From positions 1-64,000 of the forward strand of contig JAQFWX010000115.1 of NCBI GenBank assembly GCA_027605045.1: a DNA stretch of 64,000 bases, in the 5' to 3' direction. Of this stretch, positions 1 to 10,723 are shown one piece after another. Numbering within the stretch: position 1 is the first letter of the stretch; each line of letters begins with the position of its first letter. This stretch comes from Phallus indusiatus (Eukaryota; Basidiomycota; Agaricomycetes; Phallales; Phallaceae). A program made the position numbers and the translations under genes. The notes beneath the pieces are model-generated. The model saw only the letters and a program-made list of their open reading frames with translations. It made no database searches and was not told the origin of the DNA.

Positions 1-1142
1 ACGCCATATGCCTCAAGTGTGAGGAAGAATTGATAGAAGAACAAAAGGCAGGAAAAGACGTCAAAAGGAACTAATTGACTGTCGCATCGTTGGCTACTTG
101 TTTCATCACGGTCCGACTAATGAAGCTTTGGAAACAGTTATTAATGAGGTACTTGCGTGTGCCAATCGTAAGGATATCTTGAGATTGGGTCGGATGTACT
201 TTGACTATCTTCTGAAACCATGTAAATCTTTTCGTTGTTTTCTTCACTGCGAAGCTAATTGTTTATCATTCCTTAGTTTATGAATATATAATAGACTACT
301 ATGAAACATTTGGTAAACATCCAGAAATATAATTTCTTCACCTATTGATTTACTGGCGTACAATAGTCTCCAAAGCTAAATCTCCACCTCCTTTTAAACC
401 GGTGGATGATGTAGCCCAAAGGGTAATGAATCGGACCTCTCAAAATACTACTACTGCACATAATAAGGTGAATAACATGCCAGTTTTCTTTTATTATAAT
501 ATACCTCTTATCAACTAAGGCACTTGTTCGAGACGGATTCAGCTGTATCCTCTCTGGATCGCATGATATGTCGTGCATGCGAAAGAGTAAAGAGATCCAC
601 AGTGGTTTCAATGAAGTAATGTTTTTCCAAAAAAAGCTGACTTCCCCTCTCATCTTAATAACAGAAAAAGGAAGATATTACTAGTGTGCATTCTGTCTTA
701 AGACGTTTTGGCTATGAAAATCTTTTAGCTGAAATCAATGGAGCTGGCTTTCACCGTTTAGAGAACATTCTCACCATAGCTTGCGATATACGACAAATTT
801 TTGATGAAATGCTTGTGTGGTTTGTTGAAACAGTACGTCAAGCTTCAATGGCTATTTCTAGTTCGTCCTAACAACATTCTATATGAGACAAAACCTCATA
901 CTTATGAAGTTAAGACATGTACTTTTTTTCGAGAGAACCCCTTCCCGTTTCGTGAAATGTATGGCCTTCCAGACTATGTGACTTTCACGACACCCAATGA
1001 AGACAAGTTACCGCTCCCATCTCCCTCTTATTTGAGGCTTCACGCGGCAATCTGTGAAATTGGAGACCTTTCTGGCGCTACAGAATATATGCGGGAATTT
1101 TGTGATGATTTGGGTATACTCGCAAAAGATGAACTTGAATAG
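1..1142 (+). pseudogene. Decayed HNH-nuclease-domain gene (basidiomycete family)
   Basis: Scattered coding pieces on the plus strand look like the multicopy basidiomycete HNH endonuclease-domain proteins: a segment at about 98-224 ending GRMYFDYLLKPC, a Pro-rich piece at about 385-470, ALVRDGFSCILSGSHDMSCM at about 516-575, FGYENLLAEINGAGFHRLEN at about 700-765, and LPSPSYLRLHAAICEIGD at about 1015-1070. They occur in the family's usual order. Stops and frame changes separate them, and no single spliced reading frame with a start codon is obvious, so I call it a pseudogene. The family name is inferred from remembered motifs; nuclease activity is not shown. The beginning may lie left of the window. 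Confidence 0.6.
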
Positions 1143-1249
1143 AACACATTTTCGTGTAATTTTTTGTTATGCTGACGTGACTTTAACTGCAACACGTGAA
1201 AGTATGCGAGGCGGTAGCGTAGGATTAGATGGAATGTAGATAAATTTGT

Positions 1250-1303
1250 ACAGACACAACACAGACACAGACACAGACACAGACACAGACACAGACACTT
1301 AGA
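1250..1303. repeat. CAGACA microsatellite
   Basis: A run of about seven ACAGAC units directly follows the decayed HNH gene. A shorter, decayed version recurs at about 1647-1668 behind the second HNH fragment, suggesting that the gene piece and its tail were duplicated together. Confidence 0.85.
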
Positions 1304-1414
1304 TAGTACTGGAATTCCGGTACATGACTGACAGGTAGCGGAAATGTTTTTTGAGGAAACAGTAAACGTCGTTGTGGGTAATTACCCACACCTCCGGGTA
1401 GTAAAACCCAGTTG

Positions 1415-1630
1415 ACTCGGATGTATCAAATATGCAGTTACTATGAAACATTCGGTAAACGTCCCAAATCAAGTTTCCCGACTTCTATCGATCGACTGAC
1501 GTATGCTAGACCGCGAAGCAGAACCCCCACCTCCTTTCTACCCGGTGTCGGATGGTGTAGCTCAAAGGGTAATGAGGCAAACCTCTCAAGATACTACCAC
1601 CGCTTATATTGTAGGATGAATGGAATATAG
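1415..1630 (+). pseudogene. Second partial copy of the HNH gene fragment
   Basis: This stretch matches 285-470 at nucleotide level (shared blocks such as ACTATGAAACATT, CCACCTCCTTT and AAAGGGTAATGA) with many substitutions and small indels. Only the middle, intron-spanning part of the HNH gene is present. It appears to be a local duplication that has since decayed. Confidence 0.6.
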
Positions 1631-1681
1631 ATTTGCACGGAAACGGCGCAGACACAGACACGGACGCATGTAATTGCTCCC

Positions 1682-2710
1682 TCATGCAATTACAGCCATG
1701 TCGACTGCACGAAGAGGACGTCCGATCCAAACCGCAAAACGCGTTCCGAGTACAGCTAAACTCCAAATTTCCCATGGTCCCGAGTCCATCCAACGTGAGA
1801 GGAATAATTTTGAAACGTCTTCGGCTCTTAATTCCAATACTACCAAGACCAACGCTTTCTCTTTATCTTCAACGGCAAAGTGGTTGATGACAGTGAGTAA
1901 AGGGTCGATAAGAGACGGATTATAGATACAATCAACGACCAGGATTATACGGGGCGAATTGGAGGGTTCTTGAATGACATCGTCCATCCACACATTCTTG
2001 TATGCTGTAAATCTGGTATTCAAAGGCATGGATTGAAATTCAATCCAATCCAAAGGTCCTGTGGAAACGTTCGAGTGTTTTGGTATGTTCTGTGAAAGGT
2101 TCTTGGCGATAAGCGGTACTAAAAAGGGTAAGTCTGTTGCGATGTAGCGTTTTACAAGGGGAGATATTGCAATAGCTAGAAATCCAGTACCGGCACCGAG
2201 TTCAAGGATTTGACAAGATGAAAGGTTAGCATGAGATATCAACACTTCAGATAGGATCAGAGCGGCGATCTTCTTGCTTGCTCGCCAGAGAACACTGCCT
2301 GTGTCGCCTTTCCTACTGTTAAGTGAAGTTATGTCCTGATATAGCGATATTTCTGTAGGGGAGGATTGGGTTACTCTTTTAGAATGAGTTTTTCGACTCT
2401 GACGAGTTGATTTCTCGCTGCGCCTCTCAATGCATACTTGACAGCTACAGACTGGAAGTGTGATAGTTATTTGCCCGTCTTTGGGATTGACCGAACCTAG
2501 GCCTGACTCTTTTGATGCATCGTTGTCCATGTCATCGTCGTCGTGGGACGATCCTTGGTGAGCAGAGCCGCCTTGAAGCTGACTGTAGAGAATGAAAATT
2601 TCCTCCTCTGCGTCTTCCACCCGCCAGGCAGATTCGCTATCTGTGGGTATGAGAAACGGCTTCCAATCATGATTTTGAGCTGCTGTCATTGACTCGGAAT
2701 AATCATCCAT
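1682..2710 (-). CDS. SAM-dependent methyltransferase, METTL21/Rkm5-like
   Basis: A single-exon gene of 342 residues starting at ATG 2708-2710. It has the class I methyltransferase core: the SAM-binding motif ELGAGTG at residues 170-176, an acidic partner in YIATDLP a little downstream, and a later VVDCIYNP motif that fits the protein-lysine methyltransferase group of METTL21 and yeast Rkm5. The first 120 residues are acidic and low complexity and probably not part of the fold. The substrate (ribosomal protein or another lysine) cannot be read from sequence. It is divergent from LHS1 across about 220 bp. Confidence 0.75.
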   Translation of the reverse strand: MDDYSESMTAAQNHDWKPFLIPTDSESAWRVEDAEEEIFILYSQLQGGSAHQGSSHDDDDMDNDASKESGLGSVNPKDGQITITLPVCSCQVCIERRSEKSTRQSRKTHSKRVTQSSPTEISLYQDITSLNSRKGDTGSVLWRASKKIAALILSEVLISHANLSSCQILELGAGTGFLAIAISPLVKRYIATDLPFLVPLIAKNLSQNIPKHSNVSTGPLDWIEFQSMPLNTRFTAYKNVWMDDVIQEPSNSPRIILVVDCIYNPSLIDPLLTVINHFAVEDKEKALVLVVLELRAEDVSKLFLSRWMDSGPWEIWSLAVLGTRFAVWIGRPLRAVDMAVIA

Positions 2711-2932
2711 GATAATGACAAGCTAGCAGGATTTTGCCAACGTGTCACCGTGACACTGTCTGTGGTGTTTTGTGGACAGTTTACCGTCAGGTGTCATAAA
2801 CACGTAGACGTGACGGATCCAGTTTAACATTTATTTTTTTCTCTTTGTTCTCTCTCATTACGACCTCGTCCTCTCCGCTCCGATTAGATTAAGTATACTA
2901 ATTCCCAATAGTTCACGTTAGTTTCCGGCCTT

Positions 2933-5900
2933 ATGCGGCTACTTGCAACGCTATTATTCCTTCCAGTCGTTCAATATGCATTTGCTTCAATATTAGCCAT
3001 CGACTATGGTACGGAGTGGATGAAAGTCTCTCTAGTTAAACCAGGGTTACCTTTTGACGTGCTATTGAACCATGACTCAAAACGGAAAATCCAGTCCTCT
3101 GTTGGGTGGAAAAATAACGACCGACTTTTCGGTTCAGACGCGTTCAATATTGTGCGTTCCTTTGACAAATGCAGAATAACACTTTTCGCTCAATGATGTC
3201 AGGCCACTCGGTTTCCCAAAACGTCGTTTTCATCTTTGAAATATCTGCAAGGTCAAGCCTCAGGGTCAAATGCCTTAACATTCTTCACCTCGATATCCAC
3301 TGCTGAGACGACAGAGACCACGCGCAAGACCATTGCGCTTCGCAGATCAGATGGAACTGAGTGGGCTGTTGAGGAACTCATAGCCCTACAGTTTGCATAT
3401 GTCAAGGAGCTGGCAGAGAGCACGTCCAAAGAGAAGGTGGTTGATACAGTCGTTACCGTACGTACAAGGTTTCTCTTCCATACCTCTTGCAATGCTGATC
3501 CATCAAAGGTCCCCAGCTATTACTCTCAGTTCGAACGACAAGCAGTTTTAGATGCTATAGAGATATCTGGGTTAAAGTCTCTTGGAATTATCAATGACGG
3601 CACAGCTGGTAAGTCGCAGATCCCTCAAGTACACATTCATTTTACATATATTGGGATCAGTTGCAATTAATTACGCCATGACGCGAACATTCCCCACTCC
3701 AGAAACCCATTTGATATATGACGCTGGTGCCGGATCAATTCGCGCAACCATCGCGACTTTTTCGACGACCCCTGCATCTGAAAATGGATCGAAAGCTAGA
3801 TCAGCTAGCAAAGATTCTACATCCATTGAAATTAAAGCTATTGGTTATAGTCGTCAGATTGGAGGTGATGAATTAGACAGACGATTGAGGAATATTTTAA
3901 TCGACAAGTTCAACTCGCGAAATCAAAAGGATATTCGGAGCGATGCTCGGGGAATGGCCAAGTTATGGAAAGAAGCAGGTCGTGTTAAAGGTGTTTTAAG
4001 CGCAAATTCGGAAGCTGTGGCGATTGTACGTCGAGAAATTTTCTCATCGTTGAACCTTTTTTTCATTCACTCATCATCAAGGTTGAAAACGCTGCATTTG
4101 ACATCGATTTCCGTGCATCTGTATCCCGAGAAGAATTTGAGAACGCTCTGGTGGATTTGAAACTTGATTTTGTCAAGCCCATCTCTGATGCACTTGGAAA
4201 TGCGAACCTTACACTCGTATGTGATCTTTATCAATGCGTATCATCCAATTTTGCTGAGATGTATCAGGATCAAATTACATCTGTTATTTTGATGGGTGGA
4301 AGCTCTCGCGTTCCGATTATACAACAGGCTGTGCGAAACATGGTTGGAGAGTTTGTACTATTCTGATTTTTGAAGCTAACCAAGCGTCGCTGATTTCATT
4401 TATTAGGAGTAAAGTGGCGCAAAATATTAATACCGACGAGGCCGCAGTACTTGGTAGGACCGAAATTTACTGGTCGTTATTCATCAAACACTGATTCATT
4501 AATAGGTGCCGCGTTCTACGGCGCAAGCATCAGTAGTCAATTCAGGACTAAGGATATTAAAGTCCAGGATATTGTCCATTATGATATTCAGGTTTCTTAC
4601 CTTGCAGAATCCAAATCTACAGGTGTGTAAAACATTCTTTTTCTTCCTCTCTTTCGGCAGGTATAGACCTTCGAACTATTAGATACCTCCATCCGGACAC
4701 TGTCTTCCGTGTTGTTCCCTACAGGTTCCAAATACGGGTCCAAAAAGGTCCTGACTTTGAAACGCAAGGACGATTTTAATTTAACACTTTCCTACAAATC
4801 GCCGCAACCAGGGTTCGTTTCCTTTGAATATTCGATTCCGAACTCTGAATCTGTAAACATATAGGGTATTCTCGGGAGACATCTCTCAAGCGCAGATTCT
4901 CAAAGTCAACGAAACTATAACAAACCTCACTGAACAAGGAGCTGAGGATCCAGTGGTCAAGGTCACAGTAGCATTGACCAACTCCGGTTTTGTGGTCGTT
5001 CAAGATGCAATTGTATCTGCTGAGATCAAAGAATCTATTGCAGGTCAGTAAAACATTTCTTACTTGTATTGTTTTTCTTCGTTATATTTTTCCGGATAGA
5101 GAAGCTGAAGAACTTTTTTGGTGGCTCTTCTGCAGAAGAGAGTGATACCTCTGAGACGTCTACTGTTGATCCTACCGCGACCACGACTGCAGTACCCAAA
5201 AGTGGAAAAAGTCAAAAGAGTATTTCATTGGAAATCGAGCTTTCGCCCCTTTCGATCCAACCAATGACACTTGTTGAGAAGAGGGCATCGCATGAAAAGT
5301 ACTTTTTATTATTCATTTGACGTTATACTGGTTCTGTCTACTGACTCATGGATTAACACAGATTATTAGCAATGCAACGCGCCGAACGAAGCAAGCAACA
5401 ACGAGAAGAAGCACGGAACTTGTTAGAGTCCTATATATATCGCCTACGTGATCTTCTCGATGGCAACGAAGACGCTCCTTTCATTCTTTTCTCGAAAGAG
5501 AGTGAACGTCAGAAAATAGCCGATCTACTGCAAACGACATCCGGTTGGCTGCATGAAAATGATGAAAGTGCTGAATTATTAGATTTGTGGAGTAAGAGAG
5601 AAGCACTAGAGTATGCCCGCCCTTTCTAATTTCTTTCTGACTGTGCGAATCCTGACGTCAACGATATAGGGTGTTAGAAAGACCCATTCAGCAGCGCCAT
5701 AGAGAATCGGAGACTCTTCTCCCCGCGATTGCGGATTTGGAACAAGCTCTGCAGGCTGGACAAGTGTTTCTAGAATCTGCTCGGCAAAACTATACCATCG
5801 AGGAAACACAAGGGACGCTACATAAATATACCGTGGAGGAGATTGACGAAGTAGAAACACAGATAAAATCGCTCGATGCGTGGCTACAGGAGAAAATGGA

Positions 5901-6156
5901 AGCTCAGAGAAAACTAGCGATCAATGAGGAACCGGTTATATTTACATCGGAGGTCACATCTAGGGGCAAGGCGTTACAAAATCATGTTATGCGGCTGTTG
6001 AAGAGGAGAGCTCCTAAACCTAAGTCTTCATCTACGTCTACCACATCAACCGATACCATTTCACCCACGGAGTCAGCGACGGCTGGGACTACGGAGACAG
6101 CTAATGTGACCGAAACAGAAGGTAGTGATAGCACGCATGGGCATGATGAATTGTAG
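2933..6156 (+). CDS. LHS1: Hsp70-family ER chaperone Lhs1/GRP170
   Basis: Thirteen exons: 2933-3151, 3203-3457, 3509-3608, 3661-4025, 4082-4216, 4268-4350, 4407-4453, 4506-4624, 4667-4812, 4865-5043, 5100-5298, 5362-5610, 5670-6156, giving 860 residues in frame. It begins with a hydrophobic signal peptide (about 1-18), followed by an Hsp70 ATPase domain: IDYGTEWMKVSLVKPG near the start, INDGTAVAINY, and VILMGGSSRVP. Then come a beta domain and a long helical region. The protein ends in HDEL, the fungal ER-retention signal. Lhs1 is the Kar2 nucleotide-exchange partner in ER protein folding. A Ser/Thr-rich linker precedes HDEL. The start codon has no upstream in-frame competitor. Confidence 0.95.
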
Positions 6157-6294
6157 AAGTTGGGCCAAAAAAATTGTATTTATGTAACTAGTTCGATCAT
6201 CTCTTTCAACCATAGAAAACATAATTCTACATTACGTGATATTGACATGACACGTCAAGACGCAAAACGATCGTGTTTAAGGTTCGTTAGTAAC

Positions 6295-7619
6295 TCATTG
6301 ACCAACTGTTTTAACGGGGTATTTGATGCCGGATCTTGGACAGTTACTCTGTCGAGTAGGATGACTAGGAGTGAATTTACCATCTTGCAACGGGCTACAA
6401 TGGGAATGGATGAGAATCTATAGCATCCAAGTGTGGAAGTCTTTTTTACCCTTGAGCTCTAAGATAGAATTGGACTGTTGTAACTGCGTCGTCTTTGCAA
6501 ACGAAATCGGGGATGTAGCCTGTACCGTCCTGAACAGCTTTTTGCATGTCTGTCAGCGAATACCCGTTAGAGTCGGAAGGAAGTATCTTTTTTTTAGATA
6601 GAAAAGTTTTTAGCACGACGACGTAAACAGGACGGATGCCTCTTTGTCAACTTACATCGGCATTGGACAAAGCACGGTAAATATCAAACTTTTCGAAGAG
6701 ATTCACGATAGTTTCGAAGTAATATGGTACCTTTGAATCAAGTTAGAGAAGAAGAAAATTGCGTTTGGACTTTATTGTTATACCTCATCAGCAGTTTGAT
6801 AATTTGCGAAGCATCGAGGCTCCAGAGTGGAAACACTGAAGGCAGTGAGTGAGTAAATACTATTGATTTTGGGAAGGCACTTGAAGCTTACCATGTACCA
6901 TGGGTTTTCCATTCGTGAGCCCAAAAGCTTTGGGGAGATTCATCATTGGAAAGCCAGAATTCGTTCATGATAGATAATGTATTCTGAGCACCAGCCCTGC
7001 GCAGAGCCTCTGATATTTCATTGCCAGAGTATGCGCGAGAGTTGTCGCAATTCTTGGGGGTAACGGAAAATTTACGCGCATATAATGATGATGGATGGGT
7101 AAACGTACCTCGTAAAATTGACCGTTGCATTTATCTGGCCTAAGAGCGAGTTTTTAGTGAGGTTGAGATACTCAAAGTCAAAGGTGATATCTACCATAGA
7201 CCGTGTATACCCCAAGAATCTTCCTGACCGATGTCGAGATCCCAAAATTGAGTGAAAACTAGGACTCCTCCGGGATTGACGACACAACAAGAGTCGGTGG
7301 TTTCGGCCTCGCGAGTGCATGATAAGACAGGGGGCTGGGGACATTGATCGGAGGTAGACTTTTGGTGGTGAGAATGAGACCTATAGTGGAATCTGAGTTC
7401 ATTGCCGTGGTGAATGGAAGGACGAAGAGGCTGGTTGGTATTGGACTGAGAGTCATGCGAAGAGCCGCCAGTGTTTCCAGACAGGATAGCTTCCACCTTG
7501 GGGTCGGAGAAGTCGACACCAGACAAGGACTGAATGGAGGGTTTGCCAATGGAAGAGAAGTTGTTTGATGCAATGTTGAGCAGAGAAATGGCGGGGAATA
7601 TGACTTCGTTGACCTTCAT
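6295..7619 (-). CDS. Ribonuclease T2 family enzyme
   Basis: Seven exons on the minus strand: 7195-7619, 7109-7139, 6892-7052, 6784-6835, 6656-6730, 6450-6586, 6295-6394, giving 326 residues. Both catalytic signatures are present: WGIHGLWPD (His139) and FWAHEWKTHGTC (His198, Glu199, Lys201, His203). Paired cysteines match the family. Such enzymes cut RNA to 3'-phosphate ends and are usually secreted or vacuolar; here the N terminus is only weakly hydrophobic, so secretion is not certain. A His/Ser-rich stretch at about residues 55-90 precedes the catalytic core. Exon 2 is only 31 nt. The gene converges on LHS1. Confidence 0.92.
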
Positions 7620-8062
7620 GTTTGCTGGGATACGGAGACAAGTGAATCTGGGTACAAGACGGTGGTGGGTCTCCCCTATATATATATATAAATGTATGTG
7701 TCAGTGTCTGACGTCTGAATAGGGTCATCAAATCGATGGGAGATAAGGAGAATAAGAAATGCGCTACGCCACACCCGTGCCCACTACATATTCTATGCCA
7801 GAACAATTATAGCCAATTGAATCGACTGGATTCCGATGGGGGGAAGAACGTTCGCAAGAATAAATACACCAGGAAAGAAGCGAGACGGTGTTGTGGTGGA
7901 GACGCGACGCGGGACATGGCCATCAAACGTTTAAAGAAGCATATGATCACACCTTATAAAAGGAGATAAGATTTCATGAGAAAGCGAGTGTGTGTTTCTA
8001 TCATGCAGAACCGGTATTATTTGACTTTTAATATGGATACAGTATGTGCAAGGGATTTTTTT
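7620..8062. other. Intergenic region between RNase T2 and NDUFA6
   Basis: This is the presumed promoter of the RNase T2 gene. It contains a (TA)n run at about 7678-7690. No coding signal was seen on either strand. Confidence 0.6.
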
Positions 8063-8616
8063 TTAGAACCCACTGCTGCGCGTAGAGACCGCAGGAACAA
8101 CGCCTTCATCATCCTTGCCCTGTGTGGAAGAGAGAAGAAAGGGTCAGAAATAACAAGGTTTGCTAAAAGGAGAGAGTGTAAAGGCGGTACCTGATAGAAC
8201 TTCTCCAAGAATGGCCTGGAACGTTTCTGCTTCGGTTGGAGTAGAATACCCAAGATGTGAGGTTCTTGTTTCCAGACATTCATCGTTTCCTGGTACTCCT
8301 GCTGGCATTTGAGCAGCAGACGGTCAATGAGCCGCACATCGTCAATGTATCTGTTCCTTTCAAACTCTTCGCGCATGCGTCGACGGATTAAAGATGGGGT
8401 GACGGGCAATCCATACATGGCTACAATTTCGGGTGCCTGTTAGGCCTTCAGTGTCAGTACTATCTATAGTGCTGGGGTTCATGAAAAGCGAAAAGTGGGG
8501 ACACTACACACAGCGCGATACCAGTCTCTGTATAATTGTATCACCCTTGAACGAGCCTCAGCTGGGCTACTCGATTGTCGGGCTACCCGTGATAGTCTGG
8601 AGGGGATGGTCGTCAT
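8063..8616 (-). CDS. NDUFA6: Complex I LYR-motif subunit NDUFA6 (B14)
   Basis: Three exons on the minus strand: 8512-8616, 8191-8436, 8063-8119, giving 135 residues. The LYR motif (VIQLYRDWYR, near residue 29) and the downstream RRRMREEFERN and QEYQETMNVWKQ blocks identify the LYRM6/NDUFA6 accessory subunit. It sits on the matrix arm of mitochondrial NADH:ubiquinone oxidoreductase and binds the acyl carrier protein. Length is close to the family norm. The start is the first ATG in frame with the LYR exon. Presence of this gene implies that the fungus keeps respiratory complex I. Confidence 0.92.
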
Positions 8617-8813
8617 CGCCAAGTTGTGTGTTGGACAAGTGTGAAAGTCAGTGCAGGACGTCCGTGTCAGCGTGGGAGAGTATTTGTCAGCAGGACGGAC
8701 CCTTGCTTGCATTCTCTTTGCATTTCAAGCCAGCACATGCGGAAATCTTTGCCTGTAAAATTCATTCAACTCAACCCTTTCCACGTCACTCTGTAGATCT
8801 CCTTGTAATTAAT

Positions 8814-8841
8814 ACATTATTATTATTATTATTATTATTAC
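8814..8841. repeat. (TTA)n microsatellite
   Basis: About nine ATT/TTA units in the gap between NDUFA6 and the CaaX peptide gene. Nothing else coding is visible in 8617-9128. Confidence 0.85.
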
Positions 8842-9128
8842 TATCTGTTGCTTTCACAGTGCGCGCATGCACTTGGAAAGTATCTACAAGGCCAAGCTCT
8901 CCAATCTTTGATCAACATCATTTACAATAATACATTACACATGAATTCCGGCTGACGGAGCTCTGCCATTAATAGTATCATCTAGGTTATCACCTTCCTT
9001 CCCCTAATAGTTGCTCCTAGTCGCTGGTTGCGAATATGCGAATGGGCATAAACAAAAAAGAAATCTGTCTACTTCGGTCAGACTTGGTCCTATAGAAGAA
9101 TTTGGAGAAAGAGAAGGTACCCTGTCAA

Positions 9129-9230
9129 TTAACAGATGATACAATAATCGCTCAGATCGGCTGGATCTGACTGTGTTGGTGGACGAGGCTTGGGTGCCTT
9201 TTTGTCCGAGCTAGCTGGCTTTTTATCCAT
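9129..9230 (-). CDS. Small CaaX-terminated peptide, possible mating pheromone precursor
   Basis: This is a 33-codon ORF, too short for most gene finders: ATG 9228-9230 to TAA 9129-9131. It begins MDKKPASSDKKAPKPRPP, is Lys/Pro-rich and hydrophilic, and ends DLSDYCIIC. The last four residues, C-I-I-C, fit the CaaX prenylation box used by basidiomycete lipopeptide pheromones. Upstream are a TATA box (9376-9384) and an unusually C/A-rich leader, typical of highly expressed fungal genes. Against the pheromone reading: it is shorter than the usual 40-60 residues, X is Cys, and no STE3-type receptor lies in the window. I am fairly sure it is expressed; the pheromone role is inference. Confidence 0.5.
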   Translation of the reverse strand: MDKKPASSDKKAPKPRPPTQSDPADLSDYCIIC

Positions 9231-9375
9231 TGTCGTAGATTTATTGAGGTGATAAGTGTGTTGAGTGTGAGTAGATGATGTGTGTTGTGTGTTGTCTGTA
9301 GTGTATGTATATGTTGGGTGGGGGTATTAGTATGTCGATGATTTTGTGACTGAGGCTATGTGGCAGGAACTCGGC

Positions 9376-9384
9376 CTTTATATA
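9376..9384 (-). promoter_or_regulatory. TATA box of the CaaX peptide gene
   Basis: TATATAAAG on the minus strand, 146 bp upstream of the ATG at 9230. Between them lies a leader rich in CA (ACAACACACAACACACATC-like), as often seen in strongly transcribed fungal genes. Confidence 0.6.
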
Positions 9385-9608
9385 CATTTATGCCAATGTG
9401 CAGAATGTTATATTATAAATAGTGAGTAACATTTACTAAAACGGGCCAAGACTTTGTGGGCAACAATATTTATTTTAACCCGAGTCTAATAGACACCGGA
9501 ATGATAGTGCCGACCTCTGATAATCAAAAGTCATGATACAATTCAGTTACTACAAACAGTGCCCGCGCTCAAAGCAGTTGTTTTTTCCCCTGAGATCCGC
9601 GTGCCATG

Positions 9609-10198
9609 TCAATCGTTGAATAGCCCGCCTTCATCATTACCACCACTACTACTAGTACTAGTAGTAGTAGCGACGTCCGGAACTGTTTTGGTCCCGTCAC
9701 TTCTTTCCGCTCGTACGCCCCGGTCACCAGTGTATGCCAACTCTGCCACTTCCATCTTCCACTGCTCAAATTTCTTCCGTAATCGCAAATGAAATCCAGC
9801 CGAGCCAGGTTGTTGATCTACTATATTTCCGGTTCGCCCTTGTCTGGCTGACATCTCAGATGTCGAGCCACCACCCTCCGCGTCAATGGCCGCAATAACC
9901 CTATCCAACGCGGAACCCAATTGATTCAACTCATCTTGAAATTCAAATGGGTTCGACAATACAGATCGTGGCTCGTCACTCGCACCCCCTGAGCCAGGGA
10001 TCTCTTGAGGCTTAGCCGCCGTAGGCGATGATTTGGGATATACTCCTCCAGGGTTTTCGCGGCTTGGGGGAGGTCCTTGCGCACTGCTTGATTGATTTGG
10101 AAATTTCGCATCCGCTGCGCCCAATGATGAACAAAAGAAGAAGAAAATAGACCATTTTTTTTGATTCATTCTCGATACTCACATTCTCCTAATGACAT
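9609..10198 (-). CDS. Hypothetical protein, two exons
   Basis: Exons 10183-10198 and 9609-10114 give 173 residues starting MSLGESDAKFPNQ. I do not recognise the family. The N-terminal 50 residues are Pro/Ser-rich and look disordered. A middle segment, NPFEFQDELNQLGSALDRV, is probably helical, and a basic helical stretch LRLRKKFEQWKMEVAEL follows. The tail is Ser/Thr/Gly-rich and partly built on an (AGT)n-like microsatellite at 9646-9671. The first exon codes for only five residues plus one base, so the start rests on a good GTGAGT donor and a clean AG acceptor. Confidence 0.6.
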
Positions 10199-10723
10199 TT
10201 TTTCTTTTTCTGAAGGCGTGAAACGTCACTTTTTCACTTTTTTTTTTCGTCGGAAAGATATATCCTCAGCTAGTTTGTGCGTGACGTCATGCACGAATGG
10301 AGTAGAAACTCCCTTGTTCTTTCTGGCACAGCACCCAAGCTCAACTCCATTTGAGTCCGTCATCCGGCACATTAACACCCTTGGCTATTTTCCGCCAAAT
10401 CACCGGTTACCACGCTCAATTCTATTTGAAAAAAATACCTTTCCAAATTCTGAAGGCCGTTCATCTCAATTGAGAATGTATAGGAATTCATACATACCAC
10501 ACAGCTCGTCATTATTAGCTGAAAATTTTCTATAGATTGAGATCGTCATCCATGTAATTATGTTTGTTTATATGTATATGTATTAGGATGTGACAGTTGG
10601 GCATTCTGGATGATCTGGATAGAACATGAAAACGACACACGCCTTGGGTATTATGCAGTACTAGCTCGGGAAAAAAAGTAAAAACCCATGAATCTCCTTA
10701 TGACACAGTTGCCGTCCATTTCA
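10199..10723. other. Intergenic region with no recognised feature
   Basis: AT-rich spacer between the promoter of the unknown gene and the 3' end of RPA49. A plus-strand reading frame at 10161-10535 has no coding character. Nothing else was seen. Confidence 0.6.

Noticed and set aside
10161..10535. Plus-strand 124-codon frame
   Set aside because: It is Phe/Ser-rich without coding character and overlaps the first exon and promoter of the minus-strand gene.
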